A DNA stretch of 64,000 nucleotides, taken from positions 62,001-126,000 of the forward strand of contig JADFUC010000257.1 of the NCBI GenBank assembly GCA_019722365.1, in the 5' to 3' direction. Below, piece by piece: positions 34,943 through 48,353 of the stretch. The stretch is from Lithospermum erythrorhizon. Lineage: Eukaryota > Streptophyta > Magnoliopsida > Boraginales > Boraginaceae. Numbering within the stretch: position 1 is the first letter of the stretch; every line of letters starts with the position of its first letter. The position numbers and the translations under genes were made by a program. The notes below the pieces were generated by a model. The model was not told where the DNA came from, made no database searches, and worked only from the letters and a program-made list of their open reading frames with translations.

Positions 34943-37900
34943 TGTCTTTGTGAGAGATGCGCTATATTATCACATGACAGAATATCTTTGGATATCTACC
35001 TCCTTGTTTCTTTCAGTTGAGTGAATGAAAAGAACTTTGAGGGAATATGTTTGGTTGCCACTTTGATATAACCTTATCATCGAATAACACCTGCGGCGTG
35101 TCTTCATACAGAATTGTTGGATTCTTATAAAATGGTAAACGGATGCTCCTTGGATATGTTGTGTCACCGATCTTAACCATCTGCGCTCTTTCTTTGCCGT
35201 GAAGAACTATTACTTGGCATGGTTTGAAGAAGTTGCTTTCTGAAATACGCTTTTAGGACTTTCCATGATATTGTAGTGTCGTCAATATGTATCACGTACC
35301 GATCAGGTGATTTAGCATTATGTGGATCGACAAATAACTTGCATACGCATAACGAGCAAAGCTGGTTTTGTATTATTAGGATAAAACAAACCAGATCAAA
35401 CGTACCTCGAAAATGTCGAAATATATGTTTTATTTCTTTCGATGTCTGCTGTAGGGCAGCCTTGAATGCTATTTGGTAAATTATTTGCCAAAAGCTATAT
35501 CGGGTCTTGTCTGATTTGAAGATACGTTAGTGCTCCCGATAATATTTGGTATGATACTTGATCTAAGATCCTCTTTATTTTCTTCCTTAGGACGGAAGGA
35601 TCACCGATATCGAAGTGTTACGCATCGTAGGAGTACTTAAAGGATTTGTCTTATCCGTATTTAAGCCTTTTGATACCACTTTTCGTATAATTTGATTGAT
35701 CTTGATACCATTTTTAATGTATTCAATTTATAAATCTAGACAAACTTAGTTTTCCCGGATCTTTCTTTAAATAATTCATTGTTTCTTTGATTTCTTTATT
35801 TAAGTTCGATGATATTTAAGTAAATTGACATAGACAACAATGATTACAAAATGAGATGTTAATTTTCTTGTAAATACAAGGACAAATAGGATTATTCCAC
35901 GCCTTCTTTAAATATTCACTTAATTTATTATACCACGTTAAGTCCGGTTGCTTTAGTACAATGATCTTTGCAACTTAGTATACATTTCTGCAGATTTTTG
36001 ATATGCCGGGTATCTTAAATCCTTCATTTTCATGTATATTTCAACATCGAGTGATCCGTATAAGTATCTTGTTAACAACATTCATAAGATGCATATGTAG
36101 ATTATTAGATCTTGGCGGACCAATTAAATAGCAATGGCCAACATCCATAATAGGAGAATAAGTTACCTCATAATCAATTCCGGGTCTTTGAGAAAAACCA
36201 TGTGCAACAGATGAGCCTTGTATCTTTACCGATCTCTTTCTCATTTGTTTTCTTACAAAAACCCACTTGCCCAGCGGGTTTGGCACCTTTGGGTATAGTC
36301 ACAATGAGTCCATGTTCTTCGTTCTTAAGGAATTCAACTTGAAGTATCTATTGCATCTTTCCAATTTTTTCTAATCATGTCTATTTTGACGTGCGTCCGC
36401 GGATGCAGGTTGAGATCATCATTTTCATTCATAATTTCACATGCAGTGAGAATGAAAATATCTCGTGATATCCAGTACACTTTTCGACTCCATAAATTTC
36501 ATGTATTAACATAATTGATAGAAATCTCGAGATCATTCTTATTTTAGGTTTCATTGTTGTGATTTCATTTCATAAATCTTGTGATTCTTTGAATCGCTTT
36601 CTATCATGGACTCCTTATTATTAGCTAGTGTCTTTTCAATGTCACTTTCAGCGTATTTTACATTTTTGTACATTTTTTTGAGGATTTTATCTTTAGACCC
36701 CATAGGTTGGTCACGTTTCAAGCCTGCCTTAGATGTACTTGCTACATTATTTTGCTTGAATATCCAATCCGGCCGAGGGAGTATTAACAAGCGATACGTG
36801 TGAGCACTGCCACTTTTTCATATCGGTAAATGAATCTGACGATTGATTTGTTAAACTTGTAAGTGCACAATTTTCTTTGCATTTTCTTCCCGTGATTTAT
36901 TATTTGGGTTCGGATACAATAAAGATGGTACATACCATATTTATCTTTTTTTTTTTTCCAACTATTTATTTTCTTCCCAATATTTGGAAAATTTGTCTAA
37001 ATCAAAATGACAATCAGCAAATCTTGCCTGAAAAACATCACATATTAAATGCTCAAGATATCTAATAATAGATGGGGTCATACCACATATATTCCCTGAC
37101 CTCCTTTGAGGTCCCATTTTTGTTCTTTGTGGTGGAGCTATTGGGACATATATTACACAACAAAAATCTTTAGATGGGAAACATTTGGTTCTTTACCAAT
37201 TGTAAGTTGATAAGGGGTATGTTTATGGTTCGCACTTGGCCTTAGGCGAATTAATGATGCAGCATGTAAAATTACATGAGCTGCTTGTTATTTGGTAACT
37301 TTGTTCTCATTATCAGCTGGTCTGTGATATATTAAAGGCGTTTAATTAATGACTCCATTTACCCATTTTGTATGCGCATGAGGAATAGGATGTTCAACAG
37401 TAATTCCAATTGACATGTAATAATTATTAAATGATTCAGATGTAAATTCTGATATTGTCGAAGTCTAACTTTCTTTATAGTATAATCAGGAAATTGAGCT
37501 CTCAATTTAATTATTTGTGCAAGAAATTTTGCAAATGTCATATCACGACTTGACAATAAACAAACATATGACCATCTACTAGATCGTCAGTGAATATATA
37601 AAATACATGAATGATTTGATGGTGGATGGATAGGTTCACATATATCACCTTGAATTCTTTCAAGAAATACGGTGATTATGTTTGAATCTTACTTGGTGAA
37701 TGCCTTATTTTTTAGTTTGCTCGAGCATCTTGTATGATACATCTTCTTTTGTAAGTTTAAGCCTTTTCAATGAATGATCATGCTTTCAGTATTTTACGCA
37801 TCATTATTTGAAATAGGGTAGCCGGGCGCTCATGCCATAAAGTCAAAGTTTTGAGGTCTTCTTTTTCTACCAAGTACATTCAATTTTATGTATATGTATA

Positions 37901-38230
37901 ATGCTTAATCCGAGGAAGGTAATTTCGGCGGTTTTTTCTAAGATTTTCTTAACCCCCGAAATATTAATAGTGATATTAATGTGACTGCCATTACCTTGTT
38001 GCGGTTTCGATGTCGTTGTCCTTGACGATATATGTCATTAAAACTCAATAAGTTTCTCTTTGACATGGGAGAATATAAAACATTATTAATGACAAATTTT
38101 GTCATTTGGCAATATGAACATGGCACTTGCATTCCTTGATTAAATTCTTGAGATTTTGAAATTGTGTTTATTACTCTTTTGTAGAGTTTGCCATAGGTAA
38201 AATATTTCTTACTCTTGAGGTCGTGTGGGT
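34943..38230 (-). pseudogene. Copia pol remnant (integrase, reverse transcriptase, RNase H)
   Basis: Minus-strand pieces in order: GAG-pre-integrase (SKKYFTYGKL, then TKFVINNVLYSPMSKRNLLS, 37940-38230); a linker with RDQPMGSKDK (36.7 kb); the reverse-transcriptase start GKWVFVRKQMRK and FSQRPGIDYEVTYSP (36.2 kb); and RNase H with its NPTVLYED-like block (35.1 kb). Frames shift repeatedly and stops are frequent. The short C-terminal end continues beyond the solo LTR to about 33770. Confidence 0.8.
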
Positions 38231-38235
38231 AGTTT

Positions 38236-41003
38236 ACGTAACGACCCGCTTGGTCGGCATACGAGGTGAGAGTCATTAAAATCGAACACGAGTCGCGAGC
38301 CGATGGGCGACTCGGTTTAAAAAATACAATTCGTTTCATCCAAAAATGTGATCACAATTAAGTTTCCCCAAGTCAAAAGCAGGTTTTTAAAATTTATAAT
38401 CGTCGGTGATATGAAATGACAAACCCGTATATATATGCACAACATATCCCAAAATAAAGTAATGCCCGGCGAGGCTCTGACAGAGATGATGCGTCTTTGT
38501 ATCACGAATACAAAATGACAAGAGCCGACAAGGCTAAAGTTTCAAAAGGAAAAATACAGCTTAATCCAAAGCGATTGACAACCTCAAAATCGATTATGAG
38601 GATCTACGCCACCCGATGCTCACACAGCCGCACCGGAACAAAACTCTCAGCTTGACACTGCTTGGCTGTTGGGCGTCTGTCGGCACGGCACAAATGAAAA
38701 TGCACAGCCCGATGCGAAAAGGGTGTAGCCGCGAGGGAGCACAGTGAAACAACACGGGGGTGAACTTACCCATGCGGGCAGGTCAATCAATAATATAGTC
38801 AAATATGAATAAAATACATATATCGAGACTGCAAAAAGGTCATCTATAACTCATGAGGAAATCTCGGAGCATACGTGAAGATATAATAGAAGGTTCGTGA
38901 CACCTTGATTTCGAGAGAAAATCAATAGACTCGACAACGACTAAAACTCTAGTCATCAAACCTCCTATCTCATATCCCCACCGTTATACCATCACTGTCT
39001 GCGCATATACCGATCCGTCTACTGGGGAATGGACTAATCAATAATCACCCCTTTGACATACCGCCGTATAAGGCAAAACGCTTATACCAAAAGTATAAGG
39101 CGCGCTTATACACAAGTATAAGGCATGCACTCATACACTAAGTACCAAGGCACAGCTCTTATACACTAAGTATAAGGCACACCGCTCTTATACACTAGAG
39201 TATAAGGCACGCGCCTTATTTATCTTAGTAGTATAGGGCCACGTCGGCAATGCGCGCGGCAAAGTAGTCAAAAGACTATTGTGCCGCTCTTTATACCGAG
39301 TATAGGCCCAACCCTTACCTTATACCGTAGTATAGGGCTTTACCGACAATACACAGCAAAGCGTCAAAGCAGTAAATGCAGCTCTTTATCTAGAAGTATA
39401 AGGCTGAGGCTCCCTTGTATTTATCTTAGTAGTATAAGGTATGCGTCACATATCGCAACGAGGAAGGAAGTACTTTAATTACTTGTGTCCAACTATAGAA
39501 TTAAGCACGATACTCGAAATCGTACTCGAGTCATAGATAACTCACAACCATCCTTCGATAACCGGCTACCACACTCCCCAAGCAAATATCCGAGCCTGCG
39601 GCTAAAACATCTACATGATAGTAAGTCAAACCTGATAAGCAGCAATTACGAAATCATAAGTGTAGAAGCAATTACGAAAATCAGAAATATAAGTTGGGAG
39701 TTGGTATTACTTACACCGGCAATCTTTAGCGCCACAGAATATAATCACATAATCATATATGAAATTACATGTATATCATTCTCACGTAATCATAACCTGT
39801 TAACATGTATATCGTTCTCCATGTCGTATCATAATAACATGTATATCGTTCTAACGTATTCATATCCACCTGATAACATGTTCACCTGATTTAAAAGTAG
39901 AATAAGTAAGTAACACCCGTGAATGAAATGCTCTTTCACCTCGCTAAGTACCGCAACCATGAAAAACAATGAGAGTATGCCACTTTTCACGATCAGCGCC
40001 TACTTGAAAACACCCAGTATAATCAGACCTACTCTTTATGCCGGCGTTGCAGAATGCGCATAACTTGACTCTTGGGGGAGCTATCTGCTTGATTCTAACA
40101 TGACGGATAAACTGTCGAATTATAATCAGCGGACCTGACGATGATTCCCGGCCCAATTTCCGTCTTATCGGCTTTCTGCATTTACAAATGGAAACATAAG
40201 TTATTAACTAATCATCAAGTCCGTAATTAACGATACATACTCGAAATATCAGTATAAGCTGACAGAGGTACACTTTTTGACATAGCGCTTTAATCAATTT
40301 TAAATCACCCGATTTAACATCATAACAACTATAATAAGGTCCCCGATATAACTTCCTACACATTTAAAGTCTTATAAAAATATCACGTAAAAGTCTAACC
40401 GAAAACCTAAAAGTCAACTCGACATACTTTGTCCTCAAACGATCTCTAAATCACAATTAAATGACTCAAATAAATCGCTTGAAGCCATACTTAAACTAAG
40501 ATTTATCATAAAATTCAATTATGAAAAGTCAACTAAAGTCAACCTCAAAACCCAAGAAATATCTCGAAAGACTTGAAATTTCTTGCATAACCGAAGAGAA
40601 TGATGGGGAGAACAATATTAATAGATGCTTGAGTTTTGGCGACAATCGAAGAAATGGAAAAATGAAATTTTTAAGGGGAGGGGTGAATATTTCGGCCAAA
40701 AATGAACAAGATGAATTATTGACTTGGTTTTATGATGTGTGGAGGATAAGCTTGCAAGATATTTTAAAAAAAATCGAGAGTAAAAGATTCGGGTTGGGTT
40801 AATTATCGCTTATCGTACTTAAATCTCCCACTGAACACGATTCAGATAAAATTATTTCCCATAGCAAACACTACTAGAGTATAAATAGAAATTAAAACCA
40901 AAAATTTTTACGAAATAATATCATCATCGAAAAAATTATACTATTCGGGTCGCATGCGACGAAAAAATTTATTTATTTATTTTTTTCGGCGCGAGGGTTG
41001 TCT
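38236..41003 (-). repeat. Gypsy LTR, left copy (3' LTR)
   Basis: Colinear with 44378-47091 along its whole length. Shared blocks include AATGTGATCACAATTAAGTT, GATGCGAAAAGGGTGTA, ACTCATGAGGAAATCTCGG and AAATATCTCGAAAGACTTGA. The copies differ by many small indels. The tail reads GAGGGTTGTCTGT against CGGTTATTCTG in the other copy. Confidence 0.85.
39060..39460. repeat. Palindromic minisatellite in the left Gypsy LTR
   Basis: An array of imperfect units of about 30-35 bp built on the palindrome CTTATAC-n-GTATAAG, such as CTTATACACTAAGTATAAGG, followed by CACGC-type spacers. Later units drift to CTTATACCGTAGTATAGGGC. Confidence 0.85.
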
Positions 41004-41749
41004 GTCTACCCGCTAATAAAATTTCGGCCTGAGAAATTTAGCAACCTCAAACAATCAAGCGAGAACAATATAATAACACAAAATCAAATATCACACAAAA
41101 TAAAAGCAATCGCAACTCCGCTACCGTCGGCCGTGAAATATGATCGGCCAGCTTACCGTCCCTACGACAACACGGTCTACCGTCTCGTTCTTTGAAATTC
41201 TAAGATTCGATCCACAAGCAGTCGTTTCTCTTATGGGCGAAATCTCGTCGCTACCGATATCAAAACCAACTCCCGTTGTTTAAATACCGGGTCTTTAATT
41301 TCCGCTACTGCTTTCGGTCATCGGCTACTACGTTTGCGCTTTACGGGTGAACACCGATAGTCGAGTCGCATCGCTTATGAACTCCGTGCACCATACGCAC
41401 TCAAATTCAAATCTGCGTCGGAAGATATTATTTCAAACTCGTGTGATCGGTAAAAAATCGGCATTTAACCCCACATCTGAATGTCTTACATAACTTCAGC
41501 CTTGACGTATAAGCGGCTAGCTCAAAATCATGGGTGGATAGTTCTTCTCGTGATTTCTCAAGCGTAAGGCTTATAGGCAATCACGCTTCCCATTCTGCGT
41601 GGAAACTGGCGCTGATCACGATGCGGCATCCAGCTATAAATCGCGTAGCCACCAGAACGACGGTATAAGCGGCAGGCCAGAAGTCGACTTCCTTTAGTAT
41701 CGCAGCGATCGCGAAGTATCATCCCCAAATAAAAGCGGAACCCACTTTT

Positions 41750-42440
41750 GGTCAGCACAGTGATAGGCGTACTTAATCAAGGAAAAGAGCGATGTCTCAC
41801 ATAAGAACATTAACTTGAGAACTCCTACAACCTCGATTAACATGGGATGCTCCCGATTGTTCCTGACACTCCATACGTGGATCAAACAAAAAATACTCGC
41901 CCCGGAAATAACACGGCAGTGCACTTTCGCCAACCCGGAACTCACATTTGGAAAACTTGGCATCTGATTGGTGTTGTGCAAGGTCCTCGACTGTCACCAA
42001 ATGCCTCGTGTTCTCTCCTACAGAATATATCGAGAATATCATTAGTGAATACCACCTGAGGCTTCGTCAGATACTCCCGGCTTGCCCGTTTCATCAAATC
42101 CATAAAAGTACGGTGCATTTGTCAATCAAATGGCATCACGCTATAAACTCATAATGTCCATACTTGAGATCCCGGAAAGCCGATTTCGGAATATCTCACT
42201 TTGATCCTCAGTGATGATAACCGGGGCCATAAATCGATCTTGAAGACCTTGGCATCATGGTGATCAAACAAATCGTCCAGTGCAGAGGAAATGGGTTTTG
42301 GTTCTTAATGGTCAGCATTATTTTATGAGTGATGCGACCTCATTCGAACCATCCTTCTTTTTCATAAGCAACCTTTGGTCTTGGAGATCTGTTCGATACG
42401 ATGAATCCACTTGTCAGCAACTCCTGGCCGAGTCATGATT
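41750..42440 (-). pseudogene. Gypsy reverse transcriptase remnant
   Basis: On the minus strand, broken frames give the RT palm in order: TIKNQNPFPL, DDLFDHHDAKVFKIDL-like, VMPFD (for VMPFGLTNAP), FMDLMKR, then AKFSKCEFRVGE (for AKFSKCEFWL). These are unmistakable Gypsy motifs with stops and frameshifts between them. The catalytic Tyr-x-Asp-Asp motif was not found intact. The remaining internal sequence (41004-44377) holds no other domain I could confirm, though it probably includes degenerate gag/protease on the right and RNase H/integrase on the left. Confidence 0.8.
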
Positions 42441-44377
42441 CACACCAATTAAATTTGGAGCCATTGTGCGGTGGAAGAGAAATTGGTGCCGTGCCGGGAA
42501 TAACCTCGATAGCAAATTAGACCTCCTTTACAGTGGCAGCCCGGTAAGTCCTCGGGAAAAACATCGTGAACTCTATGACCTTGCGCGCATCCTGGAGTGC
42601 ATTCTCTTCTACATTCAAATCAACACATATCCCAAGAACCCAATACACCGCTTTCAGTCAATCTCTCCCCAGCTCGAGTCGCGTCTAGCTTCGGCAAAAT
42701 CTTTACATGCCACATAAATCGGATATACGAGTAACGAACCTAGTAATCTGCTCGATGCTTGATCAATAACGGCATGATGTTTCTCGGCAATCCGTACGAA
42801 TAAGGTCAAAAATCGGCTTTCAAATGGAAATAAATCAGCAGACAACAGCCGACCACAGCAATCAAAAGACGGTCTCGCCTGCCAATCGCTTGGCCTCCTA
42901 CGGGTGTCATAATCTCAGTGGAGCAGGCAAAAAGGCGCACAGCATACGAATGGCGAAATAAAACTACGAGAAACAAAAGAATGTTGAGAATCAACAGCAT
43001 ACAGCACCGATATAAATGCACCGAAATAATGTACATGCGCGGCTGCAGGGGTATCTGCGCCTCACGTGTGTAACGGCATGAATGCGTACCGGCCTTGGCT
43101 CGGCTTCGAGGCTGCTTACCAGCGGCACTCCTACGAGTCTGTTCCCGTATCCCCGGCCTCCCGCGACGTGAATAAAACTCTGCGACTCCCCACGATAACA
43201 TACCGGCAGTGAAGCGGTCTTGAAAACCACATACAGGGGCTGAGACATTTCGCCGCCCAAATGTCTGCTATCGATAGCATAAGGCCACGCCTCTCCCGGC
43301 AATCTGCTTTGTACTTAATCGTCTTAGCGGTAACAGGATGCCTCTCCCAGACCCCCGAAGGAGAACTACTGCAGACCCCGCCGGATCACCATGGCGCCCG
43401 CGTGCGAAGGAGTAATGCTTATGCTTCAGGCGGGCCAGCCGAACCTTAGTATTTCTGCCCGGGGCTGTTCTGTTGGTCGTCCTCCTCTGAACCTAGAGCT
43501 AGAAGGTCTGCGAATACAAAGTCTCGAATTAGAGCTCTCGATCCAGCTCGCCTGCAGCTCACACTTGACTCATTTGCATCTTGGTGCATTCACTCCCTTA
43601 AGCATGGAAACTAGTAACTCCGTCAGTGAGATACGTGGCGTATCTCCCATCGATCCACATCCCTGAATCTAGTAGTCTCTTTGCCTCTGGGATAAACATG
43701 AGGAAGTAGTCGCACAATCAGCTGACTGCCTGCCGTACTCTCGGCTGACACCAGGCCACGTGTCCAATGAAATCGGCTCTCTCCAGAGAGGCACTCCATT
43801 GTGGGTCTCCAAGCAATAATTCTCCCGGAAGAGCTTCGACAAATCGCTCGAAACATGAACCTCCTCTCGCGGTCAGTCTTTTCAAGTTCTCCGCGCGTCA
43901 CGAAGCGCCTCGTGAAGTCTATAAGCTAGCAATTCACTGCAAATCTGCGCCAATCACATCGGCTCAAAAATCGACTTCATGTCGGATAGACACCGATAGC
44001 ACACTTTCTGGCGAACCCCACAACCGGTGGATCCCTCTTGGCTTGGTCAAACAACTTGCTGCGGAATTCGGCCATAGATTGCTCGGAGCTGCGCAGTAGC
44101 GGCTCTTACTGCGAGGTCTGCGCCAGCGTCTGTCTTCAGAAGACTCCGCTCCCGGACCTATTTGGTGGCCTATTCGGCAGTTATACTGACCCGGCTGGCC
44201 TCGCCATTTTACTCGGCACCTGCACTGCCGCGCTTTCGAGGTGGCGTCACCGGCTGCAGCAGCGAAAGAAAAGACACGGACATACAAAAAGGCACCACTG
44301 CCATAGGCTCGAGAAAAACAAGTGAGCCTGTAGCCACCACGGATGCAAGTAATGCAGAGCCTAAGCTCGTGCAAAAT

Positions 44378-47091
44378 TGTAACGACCGCTTGGTCGGCCG
44401 CCCACAGTGAAGTCATTAAAATCCGGGTTTTGCAAGTCGCTTGAACCGATGGACGTTAAAGCGTCTAATTCGTTTCATCGAAAATGTGATCACAATTAAG
44501 TTTCCCGAATCAAGCAGTTTTAAAATTTGCATAATCCGTCGGTGATATCGAAATAATGAAACCCGTATATATATACTGCGTATCCCAAAATAGTAATGCG
44601 GCGAAATTTCGGCAGAATGATACGTGTATCTGAATACAAAATGTGAAAGAGCCGGCCAATTAAAAGTTTCCAAAGGAAAAATACAGCAATCCAAAGCGAT
44701 TGACAATAGCATCCAAAATGGGACTATGAGGATCATACCCGATGCTCCTTTGCGCTTAGGAACAAAACTACCAACGGTATAGCAGCTTTCAATGGGCCGT
44801 CATCGGCTTGCTTTCGTAAATGCCGCCCGATGCGAAAAGGGGTGTAAGCCGCGAGAGCAGTGAAGCCAGGGGTGAACTTGCATGCAGACGAGTCGATCAA
44901 TAATATAATAGTCAAATATGAATAAAATATACATATATCGAGGAGCTACCTAAAAGGTCGCCTGTACAACTCATGAGGAAATCTCGGTATGAAGATATAA
45001 TAGAAAGGTTCGGCAAGCACACAATTTGAGAAAAGAAATCAATAGCTGACAACATTAAACTTTCTGAGTAAGCCGAGCCTCACTATCTCTGCGTATCGCC
45101 AGTGCGTCCTGCAATGCGTATACTCAATCCGTCTACTGCGGGGAATGGACTAATCAATACCCTTATACCGCGTTATAAAGGCCAAAACACATATACACAC
45201 AAAGTATAAGGCACTTGTAGCTTATACACAAAGTATAAGGCGCATCCTTTCATCCTTTGCATCTGAGAGCCTGCGCTCTTATACACTAAGTATAAGGCAC
45301 ACATTTCTTATACACTAAGTATAAGGCACGCGCCTTTACTCTTGGTAGTATGAGGGCCCACGTCGACAATGCACACAACCAAAGTGATCGAAAGACTCGT
45401 ACCGCTCATGCAGTATATAAGGCCAAACCGCCTTATTTATACCGTAGTATAGAGACCCCACGCGGCAATGCGGCAAAGCGATCAAACGAGTCATACCGCT
45501 CTTATGCAGTATAGGCCCCGAACCGCCTTGTTATACGTGAGTATAGGGCCAATAGCGTCACATATCTGAGGAAGGAGAGTGCCTAATTCACACTAATCCC
45601 GACTGTCAAGTGCGCGATGCTTTCGAAAGTCGCCTCAGTCATGTCTTTCAACCGCCGCCTCTCTGATAACCATTTCTTTCTCTTTCAAAATATCCAAGCA
45701 CACAGCTAAAACATCTCACAATCGTAAGTCAAGCACAATCGCCAACAAGGCCACGAAATCATAAGTGGTAAAGGCCAGAAATCGAGAAATATAAGTTGGG
45801 AGTTGGCTATTCTTTTTTACTCGAAGCAATCTTTGCGCCACGGGGAATAATCACATAATCATATAACAATTACATATATCATTCGCGTAATCATAACACG
45901 TGACATGTATATCATTCTCACATAATCATATCATAATAACATGTATATCATTCTCATATTCATATCACGATAACGTGTTCACTGATTTAAAATAAGTGCG
46001 TAAGTAACACCCGTGAGATAAGTACTACTTTCTGTGTACCCATGAACCCATGAAAAACAATCAAGGTAACTGCCACTTTTCCACATTCAGCGCCTAAGCC
46101 TTACCGAAAGTATAATCCAAGACCTACTACTATGCCGGCGTTCTAGAAGATACATAGCAAACTCTTGGGGAACTATCTACTACTTGATGCTTGTGGCGGA
46201 TAAACTATCGAATTATAATCGTGGACACAACCCATTCGATTCCCCGCTAATTTCCATCTTATCACTTTCATTACAAATCGACTTATAAGTTATTCCAACT
46301 AATCATCAAGTCCGTAATTAGCAATCATCTTAGAAATATCAGTATAGCTGGAAGCAAAATTTACACTTTTCAACATAACATGCTAATCAATTTTAAATCA
46401 CGATTTAACATCATAACAACTATAATAGGTCCCAATATAACCTCCCTACACATTTAAAGTCTTATAAAATATCATAAAAAGTCAACCGAAAACTAAAGTC
46501 AACTCGGCCATGCGTCTGAAGCGATCTACAAATCACGAATTCATCGCTCGAATCATCACAGAACCCGTAACCAACTAAGATTTATCATAAATTCAATTAT
46601 AGAAAAAAAGTCAACTAAAGTCAACTATGTCAAAACCAAGAAATATCTCGAAAGACTTGAAATTTCTTACCTTAACTTCCCGAAGAGAATGATGAGGAAA
46701 ACAATATTCTACAACCCGATCTTGAGTTTGGCGGCAATCGAAGAGAAATGGAAAATGAAAATTTTTTTAAGGGAGGGTGAATATTTCGGCCAAAAATGGA
46801 AACGAATGAAGATGATGACTTGGTTTTATGATGTGGAGGAATAAAACTTGCAAGATATTTTAAAAAAATCGAGTCCCGTTCGGTTCGGTTAATTCTCCGC
46901 TTATCGTGCCATCTCCCGAACACGATTCAAAAGATAAAATTAACTTCCATGGCAAGCACTACTAAATTATAAATGAAATTCGGCTCCAAGTACTGCGAAA
47001 TAATATCATCATCGAAAAAAATTATACTATTCCGGGTCACGCCGACCCGAAAAAATTTATTTATTTTTTTTTTTTCGTAACGGTTATTCTG
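44378..47091 (-). repeat. Gypsy LTR, right copy (5' LTR)
   Basis: Starts TGTAACGACCGCTTGGTCGG and ends CGGTTATTCTG. Colinear with the left copy but with frequent short differences clustered at C/G-rich words. Confidence 0.85.
45160..45560. repeat. Palindromic minisatellite in the right Gypsy LTR
   Basis: Counterpart of 39060-39460. Units such as CTTATACACTAAGTATAAGG recur with CACGC-type spacers, then drift to CTTATTTATACCGTAGTATA. Confidence 0.85.
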
Positions 47092-48353
47092 AGTTTCAGC
47101 ATGCAGAAATGCAAATATACGCGACATGTTCCATATGCAACCTTAACTTTAAAATGAAGAAAAATAAGATTAAAGAGAGAGTAAATCGGCCTTGACCTCT
47201 TGCATTACTAGTTGACATACCACAAATCGCATAAACACACACATCATACTTATTGTAAATATGAAAGTAATACAAGCACACCACACATTATTCAACTACA
47301 TAATCTTAAGTAGTTTCTTAATCCATATTACATTTATTTGGTCCTTGTAATCAGATGCCTCGAAGCTAGGTAGTATAAATTCTTTGGGATCAATTTCATT
47401 GAAAATTATTTCTTTTCCTTTTCCTCTACGGATGCCTTAACACTATTTTACGAGAGAGATATTCTGGTGTCTACGTATTTTAGACGATAAGCTTCTTTCA
47501 TACATGAAATAAATCACGGTTTTTCTTGAGGACCTTAGCAGATATATCTGCCCGATTTAACTGTATATTGTTATTACCTTGGTCATTTAGAAAGGCACTT
47601 AAATTCCTCATATAGCCTCGTCGACCTCGACCACGAAAGTAGTTCACGACCCGTGGTTTACTTGCTGCGACGCGTCCATTAAATCGTATGACCACCAGCC
47701 TCAGAAATGACCATAACCGCCGCCACTGTTAAATGTTGTGGTATTTATTCGAGGATATGCCATCGTCCTGTGGGATACAGCTGAGTGGTTTTTTAGCCGA
47801 GAACATCATTGTTTGCTGCTGCCCGTTAGAAAGGCGCCAAATCGAGTACTCGGTAATCCTAGGCTTTTTATATTGTTATTATATATTACTTGGATGCATG
47901 GAAAGTTGAAAATATTTTTCCCGATTTTTCTTAACTTTGGTTATAGTTATGCCACAAAATTCTAATTGCTCATAATTTTGGTGCGTAGGTGAGTTATAAA
48001 ACAACAACACTTTTATAATCTTGGAACCTTAATTTGTTCGTACGATCCGTCAATGAGAGCGTGAAGACTTTATCGATGTCAATGCTGCCTTAATCTTGTC
48101 CCCTTGATATCTTGGGGTCTTTGCATTGAGTACTGTTGTAATCCATGATCGATGTGGTGCTTGATTATCACATTTACTCTCGAACTTTTATTGATAACTG
48201 TTCGGGTCAGCGTCGGGGATGCCTATTATCGCCTCGAGGATTTTTGTCGAGTCCACCAGCATGCACGAGGTACTCTATTAAGTTGTTGTTCCAAGTTATG
48301 TAGTTGTCCCCAGTTATGTTTAGAATTTTGAATTGATGCTTAACGTTGGACAT
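47092..48353 (-). pseudogene. Copia gag remnant
   Basis: Minus-strand reading starts MSNVKHQFKILNITGDNYIT, then W-NNNLIEYLV. This is the typical Copia gag N-terminus. It continues through an RGRGRRGYMRN-type basic stretch (47.6 kb) and reaches the pre-integrase TTHT motif at the Gypsy insertion point. Stops and frameshifts throughout. The zinc knuckle was not found intact. Confidence 0.7.

Larger units (their letters stand above)
38236..47091 (-). mobile_element. Ty3/Gypsy LTR retrotransposon nested in the Copia
   Basis: Two LTRs of about 2.7 kb (38236-41003 and 44378-47091) flank a 3.4-kb internal part. The insertion is bounded by a perfect 5-bp target duplication AGTTT (38231-38235 and 47092-47096). 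Deleting the element plus one duplicate restores the Copia reading across the gap (TTHT block of the pre-integrase region). The internal part encodes a Gypsy reverse transcriptase on the minus strand but is too short for a complete gag-pol, so it is internally deleted and non-autonomous. The plus-left LTR end reads GTAACGACCCGCTTGG (right copy TGTAACGACCGC). Confidence 0.88.

Noticed and set aside
39060..39460. CRISPR array
   Set aside because: Regular short palindromic units, but this is a plant nuclear LTR; the spacers are themselves repeats and there are no cas genes.
42466..44410. Many overlapping frames in the Gypsy internal region
   Set aside because: Both strands are open at once because of base composition; only the minus-strand reverse transcriptase motifs are convincing.
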